Position numbers and translations under genes: made by a program
The notes under the pieces: generated by a model
Told to the model about the DNA's origin: nothing
What the model saw: the letters and a program-made list of their open reading frames with translations, nothing else
Database searches by the model: none
In this document: positions 1 through 11,285 of the stretch, one piece after another
Numbering within the stretch: the first letter of the stretch is position 1
How the letters are laid out: each line of letters starts with the position of its first letter
Assembly (NCBI GenBank): GCA_036346275.1
Contig: JAYEVK010000374.1
Span: forward strand, 1-64,000
Reading direction: 5' to 3'
Length of the DNA: 64,000 nucleotides
Source: Otatea glauca
Lineage: Eukaryota > Streptophyta > Magnoliopsida > Poales > Poaceae

Positions 1-915
1 GTGTTGCGGATGGTGGCGCCACTACCGCGCCCGAGCCCCGATGGTCCCGGACCACGGGCTTTTGCCAAGGATCCGCCAGGGATTTCCCGCCCGATTCCGG
101 CGCCTACCAACATTGCCAAGTACAGGGCCACCAACCCAGTGTGTCGGCTCAAGATTACGGCTCGCGTCGTGCGGGGGAGCGACGGATGATCTCTTCATCA
201 TCCGGTACCTCCCCATCTACCTCGCGGACTCGGCTCGAGCACGGCTCGAGTACCGCCTCAAAAGCGCCGAGGCGGGGTGACTTGAAGAATCTCTTCGTCG
301 GTAACTTCCAGGGCACTTATAAGCGCCCTGGTAACTCCTGGGACCTGAAAGGCTGCAAGCAGCAGCCCGGGGAGACTCTCCGGGACTACATCCGGAGGTT
401 TTCCCGCCAGTGCAACGAGCTCCCCGACATCTCCGACGCCGATGTCGTGGGAGCCTTCATCTACGGCACCTCCTGCAAGGCCTTGGTACACAAGCTGGGC
501 TGCCTCAAGCCCAGGCCACCAAGGAGCTCCTCGACATCGCCACCAACCACGCCTCCGGCGAGGAGGCCGTAGGGGCTATTTTCGAAGGAGGAAAGGCCCA
601 GCAGGAGCCCGGCGTCCAAACCGGGTCTCCTTCCGACCGCTTCGACAAACGGAAGCGGCACGGGAAGCAGATCCGTGAGACCCAAGTGGTCGCCACGGTC
701 GGTATACGCCAAGCGGCGCAGCGCGGCCGACCGTCGCGCCCGACCACTTCGAGAAATTGATAGACGGCCCATGCCCGAACCATGGGTTCTCCGTCAAGCA
801 CAAGTACCGGGACTGCGAAGTCCTGAGGTGCTATCTTTCTAGCGTCCCCACCACGCCGCGAAGCAAAGGAAAGAAGCCCGCCGCGGCCCCGCGAACGGCG
901 GAGAAGAAGGCAGAC
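1..915 (+). pseudogene. gag: Tat-type gag remnant (capsid and nucleocapsid region)
   Basis: Gag would form the particle that packages element RNA. Three frames must be read in turn: a capsid start with YLPIYLADSARA (near 212-247), then GNFQGTYKRPGNSWDLKGC and ETLRDYIRRFSRQCNELP (about 300-425), then KELLDIATNHASGEEAV (near 520-570). The segment CPNHGFSVKHKYRDC (about 770-815) corresponds to the zinc-knuckle-like motif of this gag family. At least two frameshifts and a stop just before 757 break it. The N-terminus lies outside the window. The family assignment rests on the order of these motifs as I know them in Tat gag proteins. No intact product is expected. Confidence 0.8.
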
Positions 916-1725
916 GACGAGTTCCCCGAGCCCGACGGCTGCCTCATGATCTTCGGAGGACCGGCTTGCTACGCCGACAAGCGTCGGCTCAAGCTCGCTT
1001 ACCGCGAGGTCCACACCGTCGCGCCGGGCGTCCCCCAATATCTTCGGTGGTCGGAGTTCCCGATCACCTTTGATCGGACCGATCACCCCGATCGCGTCCA
1101 CGGTAGGGAGGTACCACCGGTGGTCGACCCGTCGTCGGAACGAAGCGCCTCACGAAGGTGCTGATGGACGGGGGCAGCGGCCTTAACATCCTCTACGTTG
1201 AGATGTTCGACGCTATGGGGGTCCCGCGCTCAAGCCTCCGGCCAAGCAAGGCACCTTTCCATGGCGTCATCCCGGGCCAGCAAGCCCATCCGCTCGGCGG
1301 TCGACCGCCGTCACCTTCGAGGCCGGAAACTTCCGCACCGAGACCTCACCTTCGAGGTCGTGGATTTCCCGGCGCCTACCACGCCATCTGGGAGGCCATG
1401 CTCGCCAAGTTCATGGCGATCCCCGCCACGCTACCTCAAGTGAAGATGCGACCGCATGGAGTCATTACAGTGGCATCGTCTTTCCGGCTTGCCTTCAAGC
1501 TGCGCCCAGCGGCGGTGCGAGCTCGCCTCGGCGATCGTTGCCTCTGCGGAACTCAACAAGCTCGGGAGGAAGCGCCGAGTCCGCCCCCGAATCCAAACAA
1601 ATCGGCGGGATCCTTCAAATCCGAGGACACGAAGGAAGTCACGGTCGATCCTCGTGATCCGACCAAGACCGTCTGGTCGAGCCACGCCCCGCCAAATAGG
1701 AAGCGCTCGTCGACTTCCTCGCACT
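916..1725 (+). pseudogene. pol: Tat-type aspartic protease and N-terminal pol remnant
   Basis: The frame 1158-1727 carries LMDGGSGLNILYVEMFDAMG; the DGGSG element (about 1164-1178) is the aspartic protease active site of this lineage. It is followed by pieces of the usual downstream core: VDFPGAYHAIWEAMLAKFMAIP, split over two frames (about 1360-1430), and a short GVIT motif (near 1455). The protease would cut the Gag-Pol polyprotein. The region after about 1480 is out of frame and only loosely recognisable. Frames switch at about 1290 and 1400. The gene is not functional as written. Confidence 0.72.
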
Positions 1726-2880
1726 AACAAAGATGTCTTCGCATGGAGGTCCTCCGACATGCAGGGCATTCAAAGGAGGTCGCCGAGCACTCCTTGAGCG
1801 TCCGACCGGGCTCAAAGCCGGTCGCCCAACGCTGCGCGCTCGACGAGGAAAGGCGGGGTTATAGGAGGAGATCGCCAAACTCTTGGCGGCGGGGTTAAGT
1901 AAAGAGGTGCGCCACCACGAGTGGCTAGCCAACCTATACTTGTAAAAAGAAGAGCGGGCAATGGAGAATGTGTGTTGACTATACGAGTCTCAACAAAGCA
2001 TGTCCCAAGGACCCATTCCTTACCTCGCATCGACCAAGTCATCGACTCCACCTGGTGCGAGTCTCTTTCCTTCGGATGCCTACTCGGGCTACCACCGGTT
2101 GCGCTAAAGGAGTCCGACCATTTCGCGACTTCCTTCATCACTCCGTTCGGCTCGTTCGCTATGTCACAATGCCCTTTGGCACGAAGAACGCGGCGCTACA
2201 TACCACCGATGTATGCAAGCGTGCTTCAATGACCGGATCGGCCGCAGCGTTGAGGCGTATGTTGACGATATTGTCGTAAAGACCGGAAGGCCGACGACCT
2301 TATCGCCCGACCTAGAAGAGACTTCGCGAACCTTCGACGGTTTCGCATAAAGCTCAACCTGAGAAGTCGTCTTGGGGTCCCCAAAGGAAAGCTCTTAGGC
2401 TTCATCGTCTACGGCGAGGCATCGAGGCCAATCGTGAGAAGATCTCGGCGATCGCAAGGATGGGCCCGGTCGGCAACCTCAAAGGGGTCAGAGGTGGCCG
2501 GTGCTGGCGGCTTTGAGCCGTTCGTGTCTCGCCTCGTGACGCGAATGCCGCTCTACAGTCGCTCAAGAAATCCGACCGCTTGGTTGGACACCGAGGCTCG
2601 GAGGCCCTCACCCGCTTGAAGGCCTTCTGTCCTCGCCTCCGATCTGGTCGCCCGGCACCGGGTGAACATTGCTCCTCTACATCGTTGCCACTACCCAAGT
2701 CGTCGTGCGGCCCTCGTGGTGGAGCGGCGGAAGAAGGCCGTGAGCTCAAGGTACAACGGCGGTCTACTTCATCGATGAGGTACTTTCCGAGTCAAGACTC
2801 GGTACCACAGTGCGAAGTTACTCACGCGGTGCTCATCGCAAAGAGGATACTCGTTCACTACCCGATCAAGACGCCATCTT
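1726..2880 (+). pseudogene. pol: Tat-type reverse transcriptase remnant
   Basis: KDVFAWRSSDMQGI (about 1729-1770) is the usual entry into the RT domain. MCVDYTSLNKACPKDPF (about 1968-2018), ESDHFATSFITPFGSF (2110-2157), YVTMPFGTKNAA (about 2160-2196) and the catalytic AYVDDIVVK (about 2255-2281) follow in order, but in alternating frames. The YVDD box itself is intact. The thumb and connection parts after 2300 are badly shifted. RT would copy element RNA into cDNA in the particle. I count at least four frame changes, so only fragments could be translated. Confidence 0.8.
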
Positions 2881-3600
2881 TGTGGTGACCACGTCCCCAC
2901 TAGGCGAGATCATCCATAATCGCGATGCCTCAGGAAGGATAGCCAAATGGGCGCTCGAGCTTAGCGGCCATGGCATAATATACGTCCCTCGGACGGCGAT
3001 CAAGTCGCGAGCTCGCCGACCGTCGCCGAGTGGACCAAGCCCGAGCACCACCGGTGGTCGAAGACCCGTCTTGGACAATGTACTTGACGGGTCTTACACC
3101 AAGAATGGCGCGGCGCGGAGTAAATCATCATCTCCCGCTCGAGAGCAGGCTTCAATCGCCATTAGGTTGCTCTTCGACGCGACCAACAACATTGCCGAGT
3201 ACGAGGCTCTCGTCAACGGTCTCCGGATCGCTGCCGACCTCGGTGCCCGCCGGCTCTACGTCCACGGGGACTCCAAGCTTGTCGTCGACCAAGTCATGAA
3301 GGCTGCGGAGCCAGAGGCGCCGCATGGCAGCGTCTTGTCGAAAGCGCGCGGCTCGAGGAGCGGTTCAAGGGTTTCGAGCTTCACCATAGCTACCGAGCGC
3401 TACAATGGCGAGGCCGATCACTGGCCAATCTTGCCTCCAAGAGAGCCCGTCGCCGGGATCTTCGTCTCCGACCTCCTGCGGCCCCATCGGTGGACGACTC
3501 GGCGGTGGCGGCCACCCGACCAATCGGCAAAGACGGTCACCCCGACCGACGCCGCGGTCGGCGTAGACTTGGCGGATTCGCCGCGGTGTGCTAGCACTTG
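2881..3600 (+). pseudogene. pol: RNase H region, including Tat-type second RNase H
   Basis: A long readable frame (2810-3601) holds two RNase H-related pieces. The first, near 2880-2990, reads like the end of the canonical retrotransposon RNase H (VVTTSPLGEIIHNRDASGRI, then AKWALELSGHGIIYVPR). The second contains LDGSYTKNG (3080-3110), NNIAEYEALVNGLRIAADLG (about 3186-3245) and LYVHGDSKLVVDQV (about 3254-3295), the D-E-D pattern of the additional archaeal-type RNase H that marks Tat elements. The product would remove RNA from RNA:DNA hybrids. The frame decays after about 3320. The second domain is the strongest single lineage marker in this element. Confidence 0.78.
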
Positions 3601-4780
3601 AGTCCGATGGAGGAGGCCCTACATCGACCGTTTGTGGACGGGTCACTTCCCAGGCAGACCGAGGCCGGCGCCGCCCGGCGGGCAAAATCTTCGTCTGATC
3701 GGCCTGGACCTCTACAAAGGAGTCCTCGGGGTCCTCCAAAATGTATCTTGACCGACCAAGGAAAACAATTCTTTGGGCGACATACAGTAGTCTGCGGTCA
3801 CCACGCAGCACCCGATCTCTTGTGGGAAAGGCCTTTCGACAAGGTTTCATCGGCCAACTTATTTGTGTCGGGCGCCGAGCATATCGTGCGCACTGCGAAG
3901 GATGCCGTTCTTTGCTCGTGACGCATCTCGCCGGCCAAGCTTCTGAGCGATCCCCATCACGTGGCCTTTTGCCGTCGGGGACTCGATTTGGTCGAACCTT
4001 CAGAAAGCGCCGGGGCTTCACCCACCGCTCGTCGCGGTAGATAAGTTCACCAAGTGGATAGAGGCCAAGCGGTCGTGGCGCCACGTCGGTACAAGCGGCC
4101 ATCTTCTTCCGCGACATCGTTTTAGGTTTGGAGTCCCAAACTCCATCATCACCGACAACGGAACACAGTTCACGGGAAGGAATTTTCGAGTTCTGTGGCG
4201 ACTTCAACATCCGTGTCGATTGGGCGCGATAGCCCATCCGCGGACTAACGGCGGTCGAGCGCACTAACGGCATGATCCTTCAAGGACTCAAGCGCGGATC
4301 TTCGATCGGCTCAAGCATTTCGCGGCGCTGGGTAGCCGAGCCGCCTCCGATCCTCTGAGTCTGCGGACCACGCCGACCGGCGCATCGGGTTCACACCCTT
4401 CTTTATGGTGTTCGGCGAAGCCATTTTGCCCATTGACACGGAATCGGCTCCCGAGATTGCAAGCCGATGAGGCTCGGGGCTCGCCGCAACAAGGCGCCAT
4501 CGACCATTTCGGCGAGGCGCGCGACGTGGCCGCCGTCTGCGGTCGGCGGATATCAACAAGCCTGCGCGCTACCACGTACCGCCAAGTTCGAGGGCGATCC
4601 TTGGTATTGGCGACTTGGTTCTGCGTCGGTCGGACAACCAAAGATAAGCTGGTAGCGCCCCACAGGAGGGTCCTTTCACCGTCGTGGAAGTTCTCCGACT
4701 GGCACCTTTCGACTCAAGGGCCGATGGTCGCATCCTCCCTAATGCGGAACATTGAAAAGTTAAGGCGATTCTATCCCTAA
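3601..4780 (+). pseudogene. pol: Tat-type integrase remnant
   Basis: Integrase would insert the cDNA into host DNA. Readable pieces in order: the catalytic-core entry with PITWPFAV (about 3953), VDKFTKWIEAK (about 4038-4070), FGVPNSIITDNGTQFTG (about 4128-4175, second catalytic Asp), a broken segment around PRTNGG, FFMVFGEAILP (about 4400-4432), and the C-terminal GPFTVVEVLRLAPF (about 4667-4710) ending in a KLRRFYP-stop at 4760-4780. Frames switch repeatedly. The end of this frame at 4780 marks the end of pol; the following 0.7 kb is non-coding. Confidence 0.78.
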
Positions 4781-5450
4781 GCTCTTTTCTTTTTCTGGTA
4801 TAAGTCTTTACCTTTCTCCCAACCGAGCACACGGTCGCCACGTGGCGACTTCGGGGTGCCCGTGGCGCCAGTTCGAGCCGCTCCGGATGGTGTGCGTATG
4901 GTCGGTGACCCACCGACCACGAGGTCTATCCCGGCGGTAACCCTCTCGACCGAGTGCTCGGCCTCGCCCAACCGGCTATGGTTGCCCAAGAGCACTCCGC
5001 GGAAGAAGGAAGCACCTGAGTGGGATGACCTTACAGTCGATTGGGAACAATCTTCCCCACACGAACTCGGCTAACTCACGTACTCATGTGGGTCGGTGAC
5101 CCGACTAGTCACAGAGTCTATCGGCGGTAACCCTCTCGACCCGGCGCTCTTACCTCGCCTCAATGCTATGGTTGCTAAGTAGCACTGCGGAAGAAGGAAG
5201 TGCCCGAGTGGAAAAATCCTTGGCCGATCGGGAACACTCCGAACCCCATGAGTGCGGCGTAACTACGCATAAACAAGACTCCTATCCTCTTGGCCCTCTC
5301 AAATTGACCGACCCACGCATAAGCGACCCGTGGTCCTTGAGGCTATGGTCGGTCAAACCCAAATGCAAAGGAGAGCAAAGAGGCAAACCGAGCTTACAAT
5401 TACTTACGATCGTTTACACTTGATCTTTGCAAGAAAAGAAAAAAGGGGGC
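4781..5450. repeat. Spacer after pol with a direct duplication of about 190 bp
   Basis: No gene is visible. Two diverged copies lie side by side: one from about 4899 (GGTCGGTGACCC, then GGCGGTAACCCTCTCGACC, then GGAAGAAGGAAG) and one from about 5091 with the same three anchors in the same order. Spacing between matching anchors is about 175-192 bp. Base 5450 is approximately where the antisense ORF of the same element ends. Confidence 0.6.
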
Positions 5451-8400
5451 TAACTTCTTTCTTCCTCTTCTTCACGGTGGCCGGCCAAGCACGGAGGAGG
5501 AGGACGGCATCTTGAAGGCGACCTCGGGCGGGGCGTGGTGGCGATCTCGAGCATGCGGCTCGACACGAGCTCGAACACCGCCGACCTCGTCGTCGGTCCG
5601 GTTCGGCGATGCGCTACTCACCCGCGAGGTCGATACCGTCATAGTGCGAGGCGGTGTTGACCGGTCGCGCGACAAGCTCGATCTTTGCGCTTCGCAATCA
5701 CAGCCGCCTCCACAAGCCCGGCACTTTCGGGCGGTAGCGAGGGCAAGGCGCTCGGGCTGCCCTGTGCCCAAGACTTGGCGCGAACCTCCTGGCCGGCCCT
5801 CCGAAGGGCTTCCAATTCGGCGCCCATCTCGGCCCTACCATCCTCGGAGACCCTCAGCGCCGCCAGAGCCTCGTCCCTGGCCGCGATCGCCACGTCGCGG
5901 GTCTCCGCCGCCGCATTCCGAGCCTCCATGGCGACGCTCAGGTTTTTCTGCACCTCTGCGAGTTTTCGGCGTCTCCAGATGAGTCTCCTCTACGGGTTAC
6001 CCCAACCAAAGAAATCAATGGAGGAGTTGAGATACTTACCAGTCGCAGAGTCGATCAGGCTGCCGACTTCCCCTCTGAGACTCTCGTAGGGCGTCCTCAG
6101 GAAGCCGGCTCGCCAGAGCAGTCTCTGCTCGGACCGAGCTTGTTCGGCGTCCTCCCGGGCCTGATCCCGCTCCGACCGCAGATGGGTCGCTTCTGCTTGT
6201 GCCACCCCCTCAGCGGTGACGGCGGCGTCCTTGGCCTCGGTGACCTCCGCCAGGGAGGATTCAAGCTCCACCACCCTTGCCCTCAAGGCCTCGGCCCCAA
6301 GGCGCTCGTCGTAAAGGGCCTTTGAGGCCTCCTCCAGCCCTAGGCGGAGTTTTTTCGCCTCCGTCCGCCCAATGTTCAAAGCCTCTTGGGCAAGACGAAA
6401 CTCAAGCCGCAGCCGACCACTTTCTTCCATGCGGCGGCCGCACGAGCATCCGAGCGACGAAGGAGCGGCACAGGCGCTTCGGGCAGGCCCGCAAATCTTT
6501 GCAAAACACGGACATTTCGTCAAATCGGCGAAGCATATCGAGAGTTACAAAGTACGACTCCTTCGCTCAGCTTACCAAACTTACGGGTTGAATCCCCGAC
6601 CATCACCTCCGGCGCCTGTTTGAAGACTCTAAGGCTAGGGTCGGACCTTATGGATCAGCCCTATCTCCTCCTCCGCAGCCGTGGCGCCGCCAAAGGGCGC
6701 CCACTCGCTCCTCGGCCGGGTCCATGGATCCGGCCACGGGCCACATCCGGCAGCTGAGACTTCGCCGTCTGCGCTCGGAGGAGCGGCGCCCGACCGCAGC
6801 GCCATGGCGGGGCGATGAAGTCGGCCTCGGGAGCCCCTTGCAGGCGGTCGGGCGCCTCGGCATCGGCGCCCGCCGGCCGGCGCGGCGCGCAGGCGCTACA
6901 CGCCGACCCCTCGGCGGCACTATCTCGGCCGGCACCGCCGTGGAGTCGGCGGTCGCTCCACCTCTTGGCGCCCCTTCGGTGGCGCAATGGCGGCGGCGTC
7001 GCCGTCCCCTCCTCTGGGAAGACCCTCGCGTCGGCCGGCATCCGGCGGGGCGGGAGCTCTTCGCCGGCCTCGATCTCTCCTCCTCAAAGGAGGCGCGTCC
7101 TGATCGCGCGCTCCATAAGCGCCGACCTGATCGGTACCACCAGGCCGCCGTGACCGCCACTTGAGAAGTGGCTGCGGCCGCCCCACAAATCACGCCGTGT
7201 AGGCGCCGCACGTCCACGATATTTAAAAGTCGCCGGCGGCTTTGCTACAAAAATGTTCAGTGAGCGGAAGAAATACTTATCGAAAGCGGAGGCGCGGTCG
7301 CGGCTGCACGCGCGCTCTCTTCATCGGCCCCACCAAGGGGCGGTCGGTGGCCGCTTCCCGGCTACCACCGGTCGGGCGCGTCGACAAGCTGCGGCCGATA
7401 TCGCCCTTCGCTGAGGACGCGCGCGCGGGCTCGCTGTCGGGCCAACTCGAGCCACCACTCACCGGGAGGGTCGGGAAGGAATGCTGTTGTAGTCGGAAGC
7501 TCCCCACTATCGCAGAAGTCGTCCCCACCGCGGTGGACTCCGACATCGTCCTCGCAAGGCGCGTGCCTTGCCAGCGCGCTCCTTCGCTTCTTCTTCCTCC
7601 TCTCCTCCTTACGCTTTTGCGGGAATCGGCCTCGGCGGTCTTCGCCGAGAGGCCGCCCGCGTTCTTTCTCCCGGGAGCGGTGCGGAGGACATGCCTGCGA
7701 GCCCCTAGAGGATACAAAAGCGACCGTCAGTCGGGACGCTAAAGCGAAGAAGAAAGAAGCGAAAGAAAAATCCCACAAACTCACGATTTGGGGATGGCCG
7801 ACGAGAAAGGCCCGGGTGGCGCCGCGCCACCGTGGCGCTTCCTCCGATAATCGCCGCCACGGGCCTCCACCTCGGACGCGGCCAACTCGGCCACCTCCAT
7901 CCTTGCCCGGTCGGATGGCCCTCATCTTGGAACATGGGGTGCGGCCTAAGCGAGGGGCTGACGCGCGCATCCTCATGAAGGCGTGCGACAACATCCCGGT
8001 CGGCCCGTTTCCTCGAGCCCCGATCTCCTCCACGATCGGGGCCACCTTGTTCTTTTCCCTCTTCTCGGCGCCCGGGTCCATTGCTCCATCTGCGACGTGG
8101 AGCTCGCGCGAAAGCACAGGCGCTGTTTTCAACGTTCGGACATAGATCCATTCGGGCGCCATCCCTTGTTAGAGGCGGCGGCTTGATGTCCAGTACTCGA
8201 GCTCCGGCCCGTTCAAGTGGAGGGCGAGCCGCCCATGGGCGCCGTCGCGTCGACGGCTATCTTTCCAAAGCCTCGCTGGAAGAAGTGCGCCACGGCGCCC
8301 AATGCGGCTCAATCCCTAAGAAGGCCTCGCGCGGGGTAATGAAAATGGCGATGTGAAGGACCCGTTAGGGTTGAGGTGGTGCACCTCCACCTTGTAATGG

Positions 8401-8597
8401 AAAAAGCCCCTCGGACGAAAGGGTGGGAGCGGCAGCCGGCGCGCTCAAAAAGCGAGGCGGGGACCACAACCTCGTCGCTCTGCGGCGGCGGGATACGGCC
8501 CGGTCGGCACCCTCGGCCGGAGGTGCCTGCGGCGGAGGAAGCCCTTCTTCACTAGGCCGGGCGCGACTCTCTGTCTGGAGCACTCCGTCCACGACAT
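5450..8597 (-). pseudogene. Antisense ORF of Tat element: Transposase_28-like head, coiled-coil tail
   Basis: Read on the minus strand from an ATG at 8597. The N-terminal part shows GLVKKGFLRR, then after a frame change EVVVPASLFER and, near 8370, VEVHHLNPN. This is the run of motifs I associate with the plant 'putative gypsy type transposon' domain (Pfam PF04195, Transposase_28). APEWIYVRTLKT (about 8120-8155) fits the later part of that domain. The C-terminal half (6523-5990 and 5953-5639) is Ala/Glu/Arg-rich with heptad-like spacing, for example ALRARVVELESSLAEVTEAK, and is predicted coiled coil. The middle (7.7-6.6 kb) is low-complexity GC-rich and shifted. Function is unknown; antisense ORFs at this place are known in Tat elements. 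The frame is broken several times. Confidence 0.62.
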
Positions 8598-9515
8598 CTT
8601 GGCGGGAAGCGACGGAAGGTGAGAAGAAGAGAGTGAGGTTTCCTTCTCACGGCTCTCTGGCGTTTTCTTGCTTTAGGGACGGGAGGCGAAGAAGGCGGCG
8701 TGGCTACCCGAGGCACCCAACAAGCGTACTTATAGGAGGCGGCGGGACGCCGACCGAACGGACGCCTCCTCGAGCGAATCGTCGCGTCGCCTCGCTCATC
8801 ACGCCGGCACGGTAACTCCGATTTCTAATTCCACTCGCATTTAATCTGTCGCGACAGGTTGCGAGTCATAAAGACGCCGCCCGACAGCGTGTCCGTTACC
8901 TCTTGGTCTCGCCTTTTGGTTGGGGCGGTTGTTCGAGGCGAGAGGCCCATTGGGCAGCTGCGGTCCCAAGATGGCAAAAAGCTTTGTGGCTTGCGCCGAG
9001 GCCCAAGAAAAGTGTGGGTTCAAAGGCCTAACCCACCGGATGGGCGTAGGCCGCCCAGTGAAACTTGAGCGAGGGCAAGTCGAGGTGAGCCCCACGGTGG
9101 GTCCCGGTTGGGTCGGTGGCGACCCAGTCCACCTCTACTCGCGTCGAGACCATACTTCACACTCTCCCGGGAGCTCATCGATGGCGACGGCCGGTGTGCT
9201 CTGGGTGGTGACGACCCGTGGTCCATCGGGATTGAGTAAAGAAAGGTTTCTTATGGGTCGCCCCACGCCAGGGCAGACACCCTACTGCGGGACCGTCGCT
9301 CGGAAGGGTCCCCTTGGCGGGACCTCCCGGGACCCACTCGGACTACCGTTACTAGCTCCAAGAGCACGGCGTTCAAACCAACGCAGTAAGCGGCGTCGCT
9401 CACCCCCTCGGGTCCCACACTGCGGATGGGGTAAACTTGTGGGATAGGCGGCGGCTACTCCTCTCGCGGCTTCCCTCGCCGGACGGGGACTCGGGATGGA
9501 TACCCCGCGCATCCG
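8598..9515. other. GC-rich spacer between antisense ORF and tandem array
   Basis: I see no credible gene. The short frames on both strands lack family motifs and follow from high GC. A perfect 12-bp palindrome CTGTCGCGACAG lies at 8846-8857. The stretch from about 9020 carries a GGTCGGTGGCGACCCA segment resembling the GGTCGGTGACCC anchors at 4.9-5.1 kb, so parts of this spacer may be related to the spacer after pol. Confidence 0.5.
8727..8736 (-). promoter_or_regulatory. Candidate TATA box for antisense ORF
   Basis: The minus strand reads CCTATAAGTA about 130 bp upstream of the ATG at 8597. The stretch between is purine/pyrimidine-biased and free of upstream ATGs that I noticed. The position fits a core promoter for the antisense unit, but a single TATA-like match is weak evidence. 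Confidence 0.35.
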
Positions 9516-11285
9516 GCTCGCGGAGGCATCCGGCGTTAAGCGAGCACTCGGACACCGGAGCCTCGCGGAGGCATCCGTCGTCCCTGCCGACCAAGGCACT
9601 CGGACACCGGAACCTCGCGGAGGCATCCGGGCGTCCTTGCCGACCAAGGCACTCGGACACCAGAACCTCGCTGAGGCATCCGGTCGTCCGTGCCGACCAA
9701 GGCGCTCGGGCACCCGAACCTCGCTGAGGCATCCGGTCGTCCGTGCCGACCAAGGCGCTCGGACACCAGAACCTCGCTGAGGCATCCGGTCGTCCCTGCC
9801 GACCAAGCACTCGGACACCGGAACCTCGCGGAGGCATCCGGTCGTCCTGCCGACCAAGGCACTCGGACACCGGAACCTCGCGGAGGCATCCGGCCGTCCC
9901 TGCCGACCAAAGCGGCGTCCGGCTACGACGTTAAACGAGCACTCGGACACCGGAACCTCGCGGAGGCATCCGGTCGTCCTTGCCGACCAAGGCACTCGGA
10001 CACCGGAACCTCGCGGAGGCATCCGGTCGCCCTGCCGACCAAGGCACTCGGACACCGGAACCTCGCGGAGGCATCGGTGCGTCCTTGCCGACTACCGGCG
10101 GCGTCCGGCTACGGCGTTAAGCGAGCACTCGGACACCGGAACCTCGCGGAGGCATCCGGTCGTCCTTGCCGACTAAGACAGCGTCCAGCTACGACGTTAA
10201 ACGAGCACTCGGACACCGGAACCTCGCGGAGGCATCCGTGCGTCCTTGCCGACCAAGGCACTCGGACACCGGAACCTCGCGGAGGCATCCGGTCGCCCGC
10301 CGACGACAAGGCACTCGGACGCCGGAACCTCGCGGAGGCATCCGGTCGTCCCTGCCGACTAAGCAGGCGTCCGGCTACGACGTTAAGCGAGCACTCGGAC
10401 ACCGGAACCTCGCGGAGGCATCCGGCCGTCCTTGCCGACCAAGGCACTCGGACGCCGGAACCTCGCGGAGGCATCCGGCCGTCCTTGCCGACTAAAGCGT
10501 CCGGCTACGACGTTAAGCGAGCACTCGGACACCGGAACCTCGCGGAGGCATCCGGCCGCCTTGCCGACCAAGGCACTCGGACGCCGGAACCTCGCGGAGG
10601 CATCCGGTCGTCCTTGCCGACCAAGGCACTCGGACACCGGAACCTCGCGGAGGCATCCGGTCGTCCTTGCCGACTAAAGCGGCGTCCGGCTACGGCGTTA
10701 AGCGAGCACTCGGACACCGGAACCTCGCGGAGGCATCGGTGCGTCCTTGCCGACCAAGGCACTCGGACACCGGAACCTCGCGGAGGCATCCGTGTCGTCC
10801 TTGCCGACCAAGGCACTCGGACACGGAACCTCGCGGAGGCATCCGTGCGTCCTTGCCGACTAAGCGGCGTCCAGCTACGACGTTAAACGAGCACTCGGAC
10901 ATCGGAACCTCGCGGAGGCATCCGGTCGTCCTTGCCGACCAAGGCACTCGGACACCGGAACCTCGCGGAGGCATCCGGTCGTCCTTGCCGACCAAGGCAC
11001 TCGGACACCGGAACCTCGCGGAGGCATCCGGTCGTCCTTGCCGACTAAGGCAGCGTCGGCTACGACGTTAAGCGAGCACTCGGACACGGAACCTCGCGGA
11101 GGCATCCGGTCGTCCTTGCCGACTAAAGGCGGCGTCGGCTACGGCGTTAAGCGAGCACTCGGACACCGGAACCTCGCGGAGGCATCCGGTCGCCCTGCCG
11201 ACCAAGGCACTCGGGCACTAAAACTTCGAAGGCATCCGCTCATCCTTGCCGACCAAGGCGCCGACTAGCTACGGCGCGAAGCGAG
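9516..11285. repeat. Composite tandem array with 53-bp and about 80-bp units
   Basis: The basic unit begins GGCACTCGGACACCGGAACC, continues TCGCGGAGGCATCCGGTCGT and ends CCTTGCCGACCAA (53 bp). At irregular intervals a longer unit occurs in which about 27 bp (GCGTCCGGCTACGACG, then TTAAGCGAG) precede ACTCGGACACC, giving about 80 bp. Around 30 units are present, mostly with only a few differences between them. It sits between the antisense ORF and the 3' LTR, where Tat elements often carry tandem repeats. Because neither unit length nor composition creates stops, spurious long frames run through it on both strands. Expansion by unequal crossing over or replication slippage is the simplest origin. 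Confidence 0.9.

Noticed and set aside
6648..7742. Several frames of 110-190 codons on both strands
   Set aside because: High GC removes stops; these are shadows of the antisense coiled-coil ORF or low-complexity Arg/Pro-rich translations without motifs.
8846..8857. Perfect palindrome CTGTCGCGACAG
   Set aside because: A single short palindrome in GC-rich DNA is expected by chance; no partner site or gene context.
9690..10886. 398-codon open frame on the + strand (and a 257-codon frame on the opposite strand)
   Set aside because: Both simply translate the tandem repeat; the unit has no stops in several frames and there is no start context or domain.
9516..11285. Regular repeats that might be taken for a CRISPR array
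   Set aside because: Units are contiguous without unique spacers, the setting is a plant retrotransposon, and unit lengths vary by block duplication.
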